DNA of 64,000 nucleotides, from the NCBI RefSeq assembly GCF_001999725.1, contig NZ_MDDP01000051.1, positions 19,886 to 83,885 of the forward strand. The letters are read 5' to 3'. Of the stretch, positions 51,848 to 60,466 are shown in pieces. A program made the position numbers and the translations under genes. The notes beneath the pieces were generated by a model, which searched no databases, was not told where the DNA came from, and saw only the letters and a program-made list of their open reading frames with translations. Position 1 is the stretch's first letter. Every line of letters begins with the position of its first letter. This DNA is from Cellulophaga omnivescoria. Its GTDB lineage: Bacteria; Bacteroidota; Bacteroidia; Flavobacteriales; Flavobacteriaceae.

Positions 51848-53004
51848 TCTTTTATATTTTTATACAAAACAGTTAATACTTTCTCTATTTCTTGCGGACT
51901 GTTGTAAGCGTGTAAACAAAAACGCAATCGTTCTTGACCTTGCGGCACTGTGGGTGATAATATAGCTTTTACATTAAATCCGTTCTCTTCAAGTTTTTTA
52001 GCTATACTTTTTACCTTATTATTTCCTGAAATTAAACAACATTGTATTGCCGAGTTACTAGTAATAAAATGCTGCTTTAGTTTACTACTTTCAACTTTAC
52101 TTTTAAAAACCTTAACTGCATTTTGCAAAAGTTGTTGTTGAACTTTACCTTCTTTACTTTCTAAAAAGTAGTACGACTGTAAAATTGTAACTACACTATG
52201 CGGTGCTAATGCTGTTGTATATATAAAACTACGCGAAAAATTAACTAAATAGCTTTTTAACTCAGCACTACCTAATATAGCTGCGCCGTGACAACCTAAA
52301 GCTTTACCAAAAGTTATAATGCGTGCAAAAACCAAATCTACTATGTTTTCTTGCTGTACCAAACCTTGACCTAAGGCACCAAAAATACCAACAGCGTGTG
52401 CCTCATCTACCACAAAAAATAGTTTATGTTCTCTACAGAATAATGCCATTTCTTTTAGATTTGGAGAATCGCCATCCATAGAAAAAACAGATTCTGTTAC
52501 TACATAAATAGCTGCTTCATCATCTTTTATTGCTGCAGAATGCCTTTCTACTAATTTTTCTAAATCGGACAGGCTATTATGCTTAAATTTATAACTCTTA
52601 GCATTACCCATAGCAATACCGTCTCTTATACTTGCGTGTATATACTCGTCATAAAAAACCAAGTCTCCGCGTTGCGGAACACAACTAAAAAAACCAATAT
52701 TAGCATCATAGCCAGAGTTATAAACTATTGCCGCTTTGGATTGATGAAAGAGTACCAATTTAGACTCTAACTCACCGTACAAATTATGATTACCAGAAAG
52801 TAATCTAGAACCTGTTGCTCCATTTTTTAAAAAACTACCATCTACCAAGTATTGATGCGTAGCATTAAAAATTGAAGCATTACCAGAAAACCCCAAATAG
52901 TCGTTAGAACAAAAATCTACCAATTGTTTAAACACAGGTAATGTACGCAAAGACATATTCTGTTGCCGTTCTTCTAATTTTTTCTGAAGTTTTTGTGGTA
53001 GCAT
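51844..53004 (-). CDS. bioF: 8-amino-7-oxononanoate synthase
   Basis: PLP enzyme that condenses pimeloyl thioester with alanine. FCSNDYLGFSG (31-41), the PLP lysine Lys234 (TFGKALGCHG) and VVDEAHAVGIFG (198-209) are diagnostic. 386 residues. The start MLPQKLQKK (53004) is chosen since the -7 box lies four bases upstream; the longer frame would begin inside the promoter. Heads the bioF-DUF2007-bioD operon. Confidence 0.95.
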   Translation of the reverse strand: MLPQKLQKKLEERQQNMSLRTLPVFKQLVDFCSNDYLGFSGNASIFNATHQYLVDGSFLKNGATGSRLLSGNHNLYGELESKLVLFHQSKAAIVYNSGYDANIGFFSCVPQRGDLVFYDEYIHASIRDGIAMGNAKSYKFKHNSLSDLEKLVERHSAAIKDDEAAIYVVTESVFSMDGDSPNLKEMALFCREHKLFFVVDEAHAVGIFGALGQGLVQQENIVDLVFARIITFGKALGCHGAAILGSAELKSYLVNFSRSFIYTTALAPHSVVTILQSYYFLESKEGKVQQQLLQNAVKVFKSKVESSKLKQHFITSNSAIQCCLISGNNKVKSIAKKLEENGFNVKAILSPTVPQGQERLRFCLHAYNSPQEIEKVLTVLYKNIKE

Positions 53005-53008
53005 TTGG

Positions 53009-53016
53009 CAAAGATA
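53009..53016 (-). promoter_or_regulatory. promoter -7 box close to the bioF start
   Basis: TATCTTTG on the minus strand, four bases from the bioF ATG; a leaderless mRNA is expected. Confidence 0.6.
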
Positions 53017-53064
53017 CAAAGAGATGGTTTTTAATTACCACTAAAAAAAGTAATAGAGGCTACT

Positions 53065-53086
53065 ATTTGTTACTCTAATAACAAAT
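53065..53086. repeat. inverted repeat between bioF and the ankyrin gene
   Basis: ATTTGTTA and TAACAAAT are perfect 8-bp arms with a 6-base spacer, upstream of both divergent genes. A possible operator. Confidence 0.35.
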
Positions 53087-53149
53087 TGAAAAAAATAACA
53101 ACCATCAGATATTTTAGAATATGTAAAAGAAAAAGAATAAATTTAACCC

Positions 53150-53174
53150 ACTAACGTTTTATACAAACATTAGT
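53150..53174 (+). repeat. imperfect palindrome upstream of the ankyrin gene
   Basis: ACTAACGTTT and AAACATTAGT pair with one mismatch around TATAC, 22 bases before the ATG. It could be an operator or a leader hairpin; no TAnnTTTG box is near. Confidence 0.35.
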
Positions 53175-53196
53175 TGAATTATATAAACCAAAAAAA

Positions 53197-53634
53197 ATGA
53201 AAACCCTATTTTTTACAATCCTACTTGTTGTTTCTAGTTATGCAACTGCACAAGAACTAAATAGTAATATTATAAATGCTTTAGAAAGTGACAATGTTAC
53301 CGAACTTAAAAAACACATAGCTACTAAAGAAATTAATAATTGCTTTAAGTTTGAAGAGTCTGAATACACTTTGTTAACACTTTCTATAAAACTAAACTCA
53401 AAATCTTGTTTTACAGAATTAATAAAACAAAATGCTAACGTAGACAAAACATGCAACAATAAAACACCTTTTATGTATACTGCAAAGTACAACAGGTTGG
53501 CAATGGCAAAAGAACTTGTTAAAGCAGGTGCAGAGATTACACTTAGAAACAATGATAAACAATCTGCTTTAGATTTTGCTAAAAAATATAGAAATAAAGA
53601 CATTATAGATTATATAAAATCTTTTAATAAGTAA
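53197..53634 (+). CDS. exported ankyrin-repeat protein
   Basis: A 145-residue protein with a signal peptide ending near ATAQ (about residue 19) and three or four ankyrin repeats: NALESDNVTELKKHI, LSIKLNSKSCFTELIKQNA, NKTPFMYTAKYNRLAMAKEL and KQSALDFAKKYRNKDIIDYI. Such small periplasmic ankyrin proteins bind other proteins; the partner is unknown. The C1 peptidase gene starts 31 bases after the stop, so they may be one transcript. Confidence 0.82.
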   Translation: MKTLFFTILLVVSSYATAQELNSNIINALESDNVTELKKHIATKEINNCFKFEESEYTLLTLSIKLNSKSCFTELIKQNANVDKTCNNKTPFMYTAKYNRLAMAKELVKAGAEITLRNNDKQSALDFAKKYRNKDIIDYIKSFNK

Positions 53635-53665
53635 ATCACTAAGGCAATATTTAACTAAAAACACT

Positions 53666-54787
53666 ATGCGAAAATTACTTTTTAACCTTGGCTTTATGCT
53701 TGCCATAAGTGCTATAAGTGCACAAGAAGCATACAAATTTACAGATGTTATAGATTTAGACGCAACACCTGTTATTAGCCAAGGTGTAACAGGTACTTGT
53801 TGGAGCTTTTCTACTTCTTCATTTTTAGAATCGGAAATTATTAGACTTACAGGTAAGCAAATAGATTTGTCTGAGATGTATACCGTGCGCAATACATATC
53901 CTAAAAAGGCAGAAAATTTTGTAATGAGGCAAGGCAAAGCTCAATTTAGCCAAGGCGGATTAGCACATGACGTTATAAATTCTGTAAAAAACTACGGTTT
54001 AGTGCCGCAAGAAGCTTACAATGGTCTTTTAGAAAACAGATCAAATCATAATCACACAGAATTAGTTGCTGTGCTAGAAGCTATGGTAAAAACCTATGCA
54101 GACAATCCTGCTGGAGAGTTAAGCCAAAATTGGTCTAAAGCCGTAAATGCTGTTTTAGATGTGTATTTAGGAGCAAATAAAACGTCTTTTACATACCAAG
54201 GAAAAGAGTACACACCTCTTTCATTTTTAAAAATGACTAAAATTGTACCAGAAGACTATGTTACAATTACATCGTTTACACACGCACCATTTTATAGTTC
54301 GTTTATATTAAATATACCAGACAACTGGAGTAACGGTAGTATGCACAACGTTACCTTAGACGAAATGATACACACTATAGACAATGCTCTAGAAAACGGT
54401 TTTACAGTAGAACTAGATTGCGATGTTAGCGAGCCTACATTTTCATCTATACACGGAGTTGCTGTAGTGCCTGCAAATTACGAAAACAACAAAAAAGCAC
54501 TAGAAGGCATTTACCCAGAGCTAAAAGTTACACAAACTTACAGACAAAACGAGTTTGAAAACTTTACAACTACAGATGATCACTTAATGCACATAACAGG
54601 TACAGTAAAAGACCAAAACGGAACAAAATACTACAAAGTAAAAAACAGTTGGGGTACAGACCCTAACAGAACAACACATAATGGTTATGTGTATTTTAGT
54701 GAAGCTTATATGCGACTAAAAGCAATAAGCGTTATGGTACATAAAGATGCATTACCAAAAGACTTAACTAAAAAAATAAAATTATAA
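53666..54787 (+). CDS. exported C1 family (bleomycin hydrolase-like) peptidase
   Basis: A 373-residue papain-type cysteine peptidase with a signal peptide to ISAQ (20). The active site is Cys45 in GVTGTCWSFS, Gln39 for the oxyanion hole, His306 or His309 in DDHLMHITG and Asn327 in VKNSWGT. The pattern is that of aminopeptidase C/bleomycin hydrolase, but it is exported, unlike those cytoplasmic enzymes. No long pro-peptide is seen. Possibly co-transcribed with the ankyrin gene. Confidence 0.9.
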   Translation: MRKLLFNLGFMLAISAISAQEAYKFTDVIDLDATPVISQGVTGTCWSFSTSSFLESEIIRLTGKQIDLSEMYTVRNTYPKKAENFVMRQGKAQFSQGGLAHDVINSVKNYGLVPQEAYNGLLENRSNHNHTELVAVLEAMVKTYADNPAGELSQNWSKAVNAVLDVYLGANKTSFTYQGKEYTPLSFLKMTKIVPEDYVTITSFTHAPFYSSFILNIPDNWSNGSMHNVTLDEMIHTIDNALENGFTVELDCDVSEPTFSSIHGVAVVPANYENNKKALEGIYPELKVTQTYRQNEFENFTTTDDHLMHITGTVKDQNGTKYYKVKNSWGTDPNRTTHNGYVYFSEAYMRLKAISVMVHKDALPKDLTKKIKL

Positions 54788-54801
54788 GTAAAACATACTA
54801 T

Positions 54802-54859
54802 TAGTGCATACCTAAATATAAAGGGCAAATCTTGTACCTTTGTAGCAATGTATGCACTA
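54802..54859 (+). promoter_or_regulatory. inverted repeat around the umuC promoter
   Basis: TAGTGCATAC (54802-54811) and its exact complement GTATGCACTA (54850-54859) flank the -7 box TACCTTTG (54835-54842); the right arm begins in the ATG. The -7 box ends five bases before the ATG. The arms may be sites of an SOS regulator. Confidence 0.55.
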
Positions 54860-56104
54860 GTAGATTGTAACAACTTTTATGCCTCCTGTGAGCGGGTTTT
54901 TAACCCAAGCTTACAAGGTAAACCTATTGCAATTTTAAGTAATAATGATGGCTGTGTAATCTCTAGAAGTGACGAAGCTAAATTACTAGGCCTGCCAATG
55001 GGAGCACCTGCATTTAAGTATAAAAGCTTTTTTACAGCTAATAAAGTTCAGGTTTTTTCATCAAATTATTCATTATACGGCGATATGAGCAGTCGAGTAA
55101 TGAGCATACTTCAACAATTTTCTCCAGATGTAGAAGTATACAGTATTGATGAAGCTTTTATGCAGTTTAAAGGCTTTGACAATTATAATTTTACTACCTA
55201 TGGAACAGAAATAAGAGACCGTGTTTTAAAATGGACTGGCATACCTACCTGCGTTGGTATTGCTCCAACAAAAGCGCTTAGCAAAGTAGCAAACAAAATT
55301 GCACGTAAATTTCCTAAACAAACAAATGGCACTTATGTTATTGATACTGAAGAAAAACGTATAAAAGCTTTAAAATGGATAAAGCTTGAGGACGTTTGGG
55401 GAATTGGAAGAAGGCTTCACAAACGCTTAGCCATTAAAAATTGTAAAACAGCATTAGACTTTGTTAACCTACCTGACGATTGGGTGCGCAAAAACTTTTC
55501 TATAACCGAGTGGCGACTAAAAAAAGATTTGGAAGGCATACCTACTTTGGATCTAGAAATTAAAGAGAATAAAAAATCTATAGCAACTACCAGAAGTTTT
55601 GAGCATACTTTTTCTGACATAGAAAATATAAAAGAACGTATATCTACTTTTGCCACCAGTTGTGCAGAAAAATTACGTAAACAAAACTCTAGTTGTCATA
55701 TGGTAGTTGTTTTATTAAGTAGCGATAAACATAAGCAAGACACAGAACAACATAGAGGAACTTTTAACGTAAATATGTCTTACCCAACAGATTCTAGCCT
55801 AGCAATTAGCAACGCAGCTATAAAAGCTATAGAACACATATATAAACCCGGTATTAACTACAAGCGCGCTGGTGTTATTGTTACTGGTTTAGTACCCACA
55901 AATAATCACCAACTGCATTTATTTACCGCAGAAAACCCAAAGCACAAGCCTTTAATGAAAGCTATAGATAAATTAAATTTTAAATATGGTGATCAAAAAC
56001 TAAAAATAGCGAATCAAGATTTGGAACGTACTTGGAAAATGAAACAAGAACATTTATCTCCTAAGTACACTACTAGTTTTAACGATATTATAAAAGTAAA
56101 ATAA
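54848..56104 (+). CDS. umuC: Y-family DNA polymerase UmuC
   Basis: Catalytic subunit of translesion polymerase V, 418 residues. MYALVDCNNFYASCERVF at the start has the first metal Asp; SNNDGCVISRS and YSIDEAFMQF (catalytic Asp-Glu) follow, then helix-hairpin-helix WGIGRRL and the little finger domain from about 230. The C-terminal DUF4113-like part is present. It precedes umuD, the reverse of the E. coli order, by two bases. Confidence 0.96.
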   Translation: MYALVDCNNFYASCERVFNPSLQGKPIAILSNNDGCVISRSDEAKLLGLPMGAPAFKYKSFFTANKVQVFSSNYSLYGDMSSRVMSILQQFSPDVEVYSIDEAFMQFKGFDNYNFTTYGTEIRDRVLKWTGIPTCVGIAPTKALSKVANKIARKFPKQTNGTYVIDTEEKRIKALKWIKLEDVWGIGRRLHKRLAIKNCKTALDFVNLPDDWVRKNFSITEWRLKKDLEGIPTLDLEIKENKKSIATTRSFEHTFSDIENIKERISTFATSCAEKLRKQNSSCHMVVVLLSSDKHKQDTEQHRGTFNVNMSYPTDSSLAISNAAIKAIEHIYKPGINYKRAGVIVTGLVPTNNHQLHLFTAENPKHKPLMKAIDKLNFKYGDQKLKIANQDLERTWKMKQEHLSPKYTTSFNDIIKVK

Positions 56105-56106
56105 GC

Positions 56107-56541
56107 GTGATAAAAAATACAAATCTTACTTTTTTCTCTGTTGATAGCTCTGCGAGTAGCTCTACTATTTTTATAGACACAGGTATTTCTGCTGGCTTTC
56201 CGTCTCCGGCTGATGACTTTAAAGAGAATAGAATTAGCTTAGACAAAGAATTAATTAAAAACCCCGAAGCAACATTTTTTGCAAGAGTAAGTGGTGAATC
56301 TATGATTGGCGCTGGTTTAGAAAATAATGATTTATTAGTTATAGACCGAAGTTTAGAACCAGCACATAACAAAATTGCTGTTTGTTATTTAGATGGTGAG
56401 TTTACTGTAAAAAGATTAAAAGTTGAAAATAATTTAGTTTGGTTACAACCAGAAAACCCCAATTACAAACCCATACAAATTACTGAAGAAAACAACTTTA
56501 TAATTTGGGGCATTGTTACCAATGTAATAAAAAAAGTATAA
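56107..56541 (+). CDS. umuD: UmuD-like S24 self-cleaving protein
   Basis: A 144-residue LexA-like peptidase that cleaves itself when RecA filaments form and then joins UmuC. The cut site is Ala29-Gly30 (ISAGFPSPA), the nucleophile Ser65 (VSGESMIGAG) and the base Lys102 (FTVKRLK). No DNA-binding domain, so it is UmuD and not LexA. It starts with GTG two bases after umuC; there is no nearby ATG. Confidence 0.93.
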   Translation: MIKNTNLTFFSVDSSASSSTIFIDTGISAGFPSPADDFKENRISLDKELIKNPEATFFARVSGESMIGAGLENNDLLVIDRSLEPAHNKIAVCYLDGEFTVKRLKVENNLVWLQPENPNYKPIQITEENNFIIWGIVTNVIKKV

Positions 56542-56548
56542 GAGCAAA

Positions 56549-56578
56549 AAAGCGCAAAGTTTACACTTTACGCTTTAC
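56549..56578 (+). terminator. terminator of umuC-umuD
   Basis: AAAGCG-c-AAAGT pairs with ACTTT-a-CGCTTT around TTAC, just after the umuD stop; the U run is short. Confidence 0.6.
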
Positions 56579-56787
56579 ATTTATTACAGATACTAACTCC
56601 AATAATAAAATAAATATTATATAATACACATTACTATAATGCGCTGTGTTTCTTTTAAATACGCTTAAAACATATACTTTAGATGTATCAAATGTAAGAA
56701 AATTCATTTAAACGTATATAAATTAACATATTTTCTTACAAAATAAAGTGTTGTTATTATAAAATATCACATTTTAACAGCAAGACA
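56579..56787. other. gene-free stretch between umuD and atpC
   Basis: AT-rich; no open frame or promoter box is convincing. The one structure is an 11-bp perfect inverted repeat, TGTAAGAAAAT (56693-56703) and its complement (56730-56740), with a 26-base spacer; its use is unknown. Confidence 0.5.
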
Positions 56788-56819
56788 TAAAAAAACGTGA
56801 AGTATTTAGCTTCACGTTT
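56788..56819 (-). terminator. terminator of atpD-atpC
   Basis: Minus strand: a 10-bp perfect stem (AAACGTGAAG, 56810-56819 with 56793-56802) followed by a U run, 27 bases after the atpC stop. Confidence 0.88.
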
Positions 56820-56846
56820 ATATTTATTTAGTAGAGTTAGTTATAC

Positions 56847-57125
56847 TTAATCCGCTAGTACAATAACCTTATTATCTTTCATTTCTATAGTACCACTATT
56901 TATGGGTAAAACAGTTTCTCCGTTAGAACCTTTAGAGAATTTATCCTCAAAAGCTTCATCTATAGATACATTTCCTTGAATCTTAACTGTACCTTGCTGT
57001 AATAATGATACAATTGGCGCGTGATTAGATAACATTTGAAAATCTCCATTTATACCAGGTACAGTAACAGAAACAACTTCTCCTGCAAATAATGTAGCTT
57101 CTGGTGATACAATTTCTAAATACAT
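56847..57125 (-). CDS. atpC: F1 ATP synthase epsilon subunit, short form
   Basis: Epsilon subunit of the F1 central stalk. The 92 residues cover the N-terminal beta-sandwich only (MYLEIVSPEATLFAGEVVSV, FQMLSNHAPIVSLLQQG); the two C-terminal inhibitory helices of the 133-139 residue form are missing. This is usual in Bacteroidota. It follows atpD by 69 bases. Confidence 0.95.
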   Translation of the reverse strand: MYLEIVSPEATLFAGEVVSVTVPGINGDFQMLSNHAPIVSLLQQGTVKIQGNVSIDEAFEDKFSKGSNGETVLPINSGTIEMKDNKVIVLAD

Positions 57126-57194
57126 AATTATAAAAGTATTAAGTAGTTAATATTACGTGCTAAGCATTACTTAACACGTAATATTATGTATTAT

Positions 57195-58715
<1,521 letters not shown>

Positions 58716-58755
58716 TTATTTATATATAATTTTTTTTGTTTTTAAAAAACATAAA

Positions 58756-58788
58756 ACCCTGTAATACAGACCCTGTGTTTTTCAGGGT
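58756..58788 (-). promoter_or_regulatory. structured atpD leader
   Basis: Minus strand: ACCCTG at the predicted 5' end (58783-58788) can pair with CAGGGT at 58770-58775 or with a second CAGGGT at 58756-58761. The second is followed by TTTTATGTTTTTT, so that pairing resembles a terminator. Confidence 0.5.
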
Positions 58789-58789
58789 G

Positions 58790-58797
58790 CAAAGATA
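58790..58797 (-). promoter_or_regulatory. promoter -7 box of atpD
   Basis: TATCTTTG on the minus strand, about 87 bases upstream of the atpD ATG. Confidence 0.6.
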
Positions 58798-58880
58798 AGT
58801 TTTTCAAATTTAAATAAAAACTACTTTTTATTGTTTTTTTAACTTATCTAAAACCTTTTAATTCTTATCAAGGTTTTATT

Positions 58881-58913
58881 AAAAAAGCGCCCTAAAAAAT
58901 AAGGCGCTTTTTT
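58881..58913 (-). terminator. terminator of the TonB receptor-SGNH operon
   Basis: An 11-bp stem (AAAAAAGCGCC, 58881-58891, with 58903-58913) with an 11-base loop and T run, 20 bases after the SGNH gene stop. Confidence 0.88.
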
Positions 58914-58933
58914 ATTCATTTAAATTTTATTTC

Positions 58934-60457
58934 TTATTGTAATGAAGGAGAAAAAGTTGTTGGGTAATTAGCTGCTTTTGCTAATGTTTTAGATGCCACA
59001 AAATTAGAGCCATAAGTAGCGTCAATAGCTTCTAAAAATTTATTTGCCATTAAGGCATAACCTCTAGATGTTAAGTGTATACCATCTAAACTAACTAAAC
59101 CGCCAAAAACTAAATCTGTATTCATAGTATAATCATCAAAAGTAACACCCGTTTCTGATGCTTGAGAAAGAACCGAGTTTAAATCTACCAAAGCTAAACC
59201 CTTAGAAGATACTACAGTTGCTATTGCAGCATTGTACGCATCAGTTGCAGCATTTATAGATGCTAATTCACTAGCCACTAAAACCCATTTATCTCCTAAT
59301 GGAACAGATACACCGTTTACCATAGTAGGGTCATTATTAACTCGTGTACCAATAAAAGATGATGCTGGTAAAACTAACAAATCTTCTGCTGTTGCGTGTC
59401 TGTAACTAGGTAATCCAAATGCAGACAAATCTGTTAAATCCTCATCTTCTATAACAACCGCATTAGAAGAAGATGCAACAAAATTTATTGTACGTGCATC
59501 TGCCTCCTCTTGGTCTATTTGTCCAATTGTAACCATTGTTTGCAAACCACCATTATACTGTGCATAACCATTATTTACTTGCGTAGCAGTTGCCTCATCC
59601 ATAGGTAATGGGTTGTGAGGCACTGTTGTAAAATGTGGTAAGCTTGTAATATATGGTACATTAGCAACTGCTCCTTGCGCTCCATTAGCCGTAAGTACGT
59701 CTACCATACCTGTTAATGCCACTTGAAAAAGTCCTGGGTCTGTAATATCATTTGGGCCATATGTAGTGGCATCAGGGTTTCCTGTTTGATCTACTCCAGA
59801 TCCGCCAGAAACTGCAAAGCCTAAAACATCATTACCTCCAACTTCAGATAAAGTAAAAAAAGTAGGACTTTGTGCTACTGCTAACTCTAATACACTTGCA
59901 TCTGGCGTGCTTCCTGTCATCCTAACAAAATAAGGATTGGCCGCACCAGCAGATAAATTTGATATATTACCGTATCCGTTTGCCAACAAATGGAAACTTT
60001 TAGCTCCAGGAACACCCATATTTTGAAAAGGCCCTGTTGGATTATTTAAAAGCACATCCGTTGTAACTGTTACAGAACGGCCAATGGCAGTTTCTAATGG
60101 CACTGGTCCAGCACCACCAAATACTAATCTCGGATCTGCAATTCTATCTCCATTTAATGCTAAACCTCCAAAGTTATCATTTGTTAGTGGCTGACTAAAT
60201 GCAGAACTACCACCTGCAATTGCAAATTTTTGAGATAGTATGTTTGGGAAAGACATTTCTTGTGTTGCTTTAAAAAGAGCTCCATCTGTGTAACCAGCGG
60301 TAAAAGAAGCACCTACCGAAATGTAGTTAGTAAAATCTGCCGATCCTGCTGTTAATTCTGGTAATTGCTCTTCCATCATTGTAGACGAATCATCATCATC
60401 ACTACAAGAAGAAAATGCTACCATTGCGGCTACTAGCCATATATATTTAGTTTTCAT
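58934..60457 (-). CDS. SGNH/GDSL hydrolase lipoprotein
   Basis: A 507-residue lipoprotein (SSC, Cys18, followed by four Asp) of the SGNH hydrolase type. The nucleophile is Ser51 (SVGASFTAGY, in place of GDS), the Asn is in EVGGNDVLGF and the acid-base pair is Asp458 and His461 (DGIHLTSRGY). Esterase, lipase or carbohydrate-esterase activity on the cell surface is likely; the substrate is unknown. It follows the TonB receptor stop by nine bases, so the two work together. The Asp run after the Cys may be a surface-export signal. Confidence 0.88.
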   Translation of the reverse strand: MKTKYIWLVAAMVAFSSCSDDDDSSTMMEEQLPELTAGSADFTNYISVGASFTAGYTDGALFKATQEMSFPNILSQKFAIAGGSSAFSQPLTNDNFGGLALNGDRIADPRLVFGGAGPVPLETAIGRSVTVTTDVLLNNPTGPFQNMGVPGAKSFHLLANGYGNISNLSAGAANPYFVRMTGSTPDASVLELAVAQSPTFFTLSEVGGNDVLGFAVSGGSGVDQTGNPDATTYGPNDITDPGLFQVALTGMVDVLTANGAQGAVANVPYITSLPHFTTVPHNPLPMDEATATQVNNGYAQYNGGLQTMVTIGQIDQEEADARTINFVASSSNAVVIEDEDLTDLSAFGLPSYRHATAEDLLVLPASSFIGTRVNNDPTMVNGVSVPLGDKWVLVASELASINAATDAYNAAIATVVSSKGLALVDLNSVLSQASETGVTFDDYTMNTDLVFGGLVSLDGIHLTSRGYALMANKFLEAIDATYGSNFVASKTLAKAANYPTTFSPSLQ

Positions 60458-60466
60458 ATTTAAATC

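Noticed and set aside
54848..56541. UmuD gene as a possible lexA
   Set aside because: The protein has the self-cleavage site and Ser-Lys dyad but no N-terminal helix-turn-helix.
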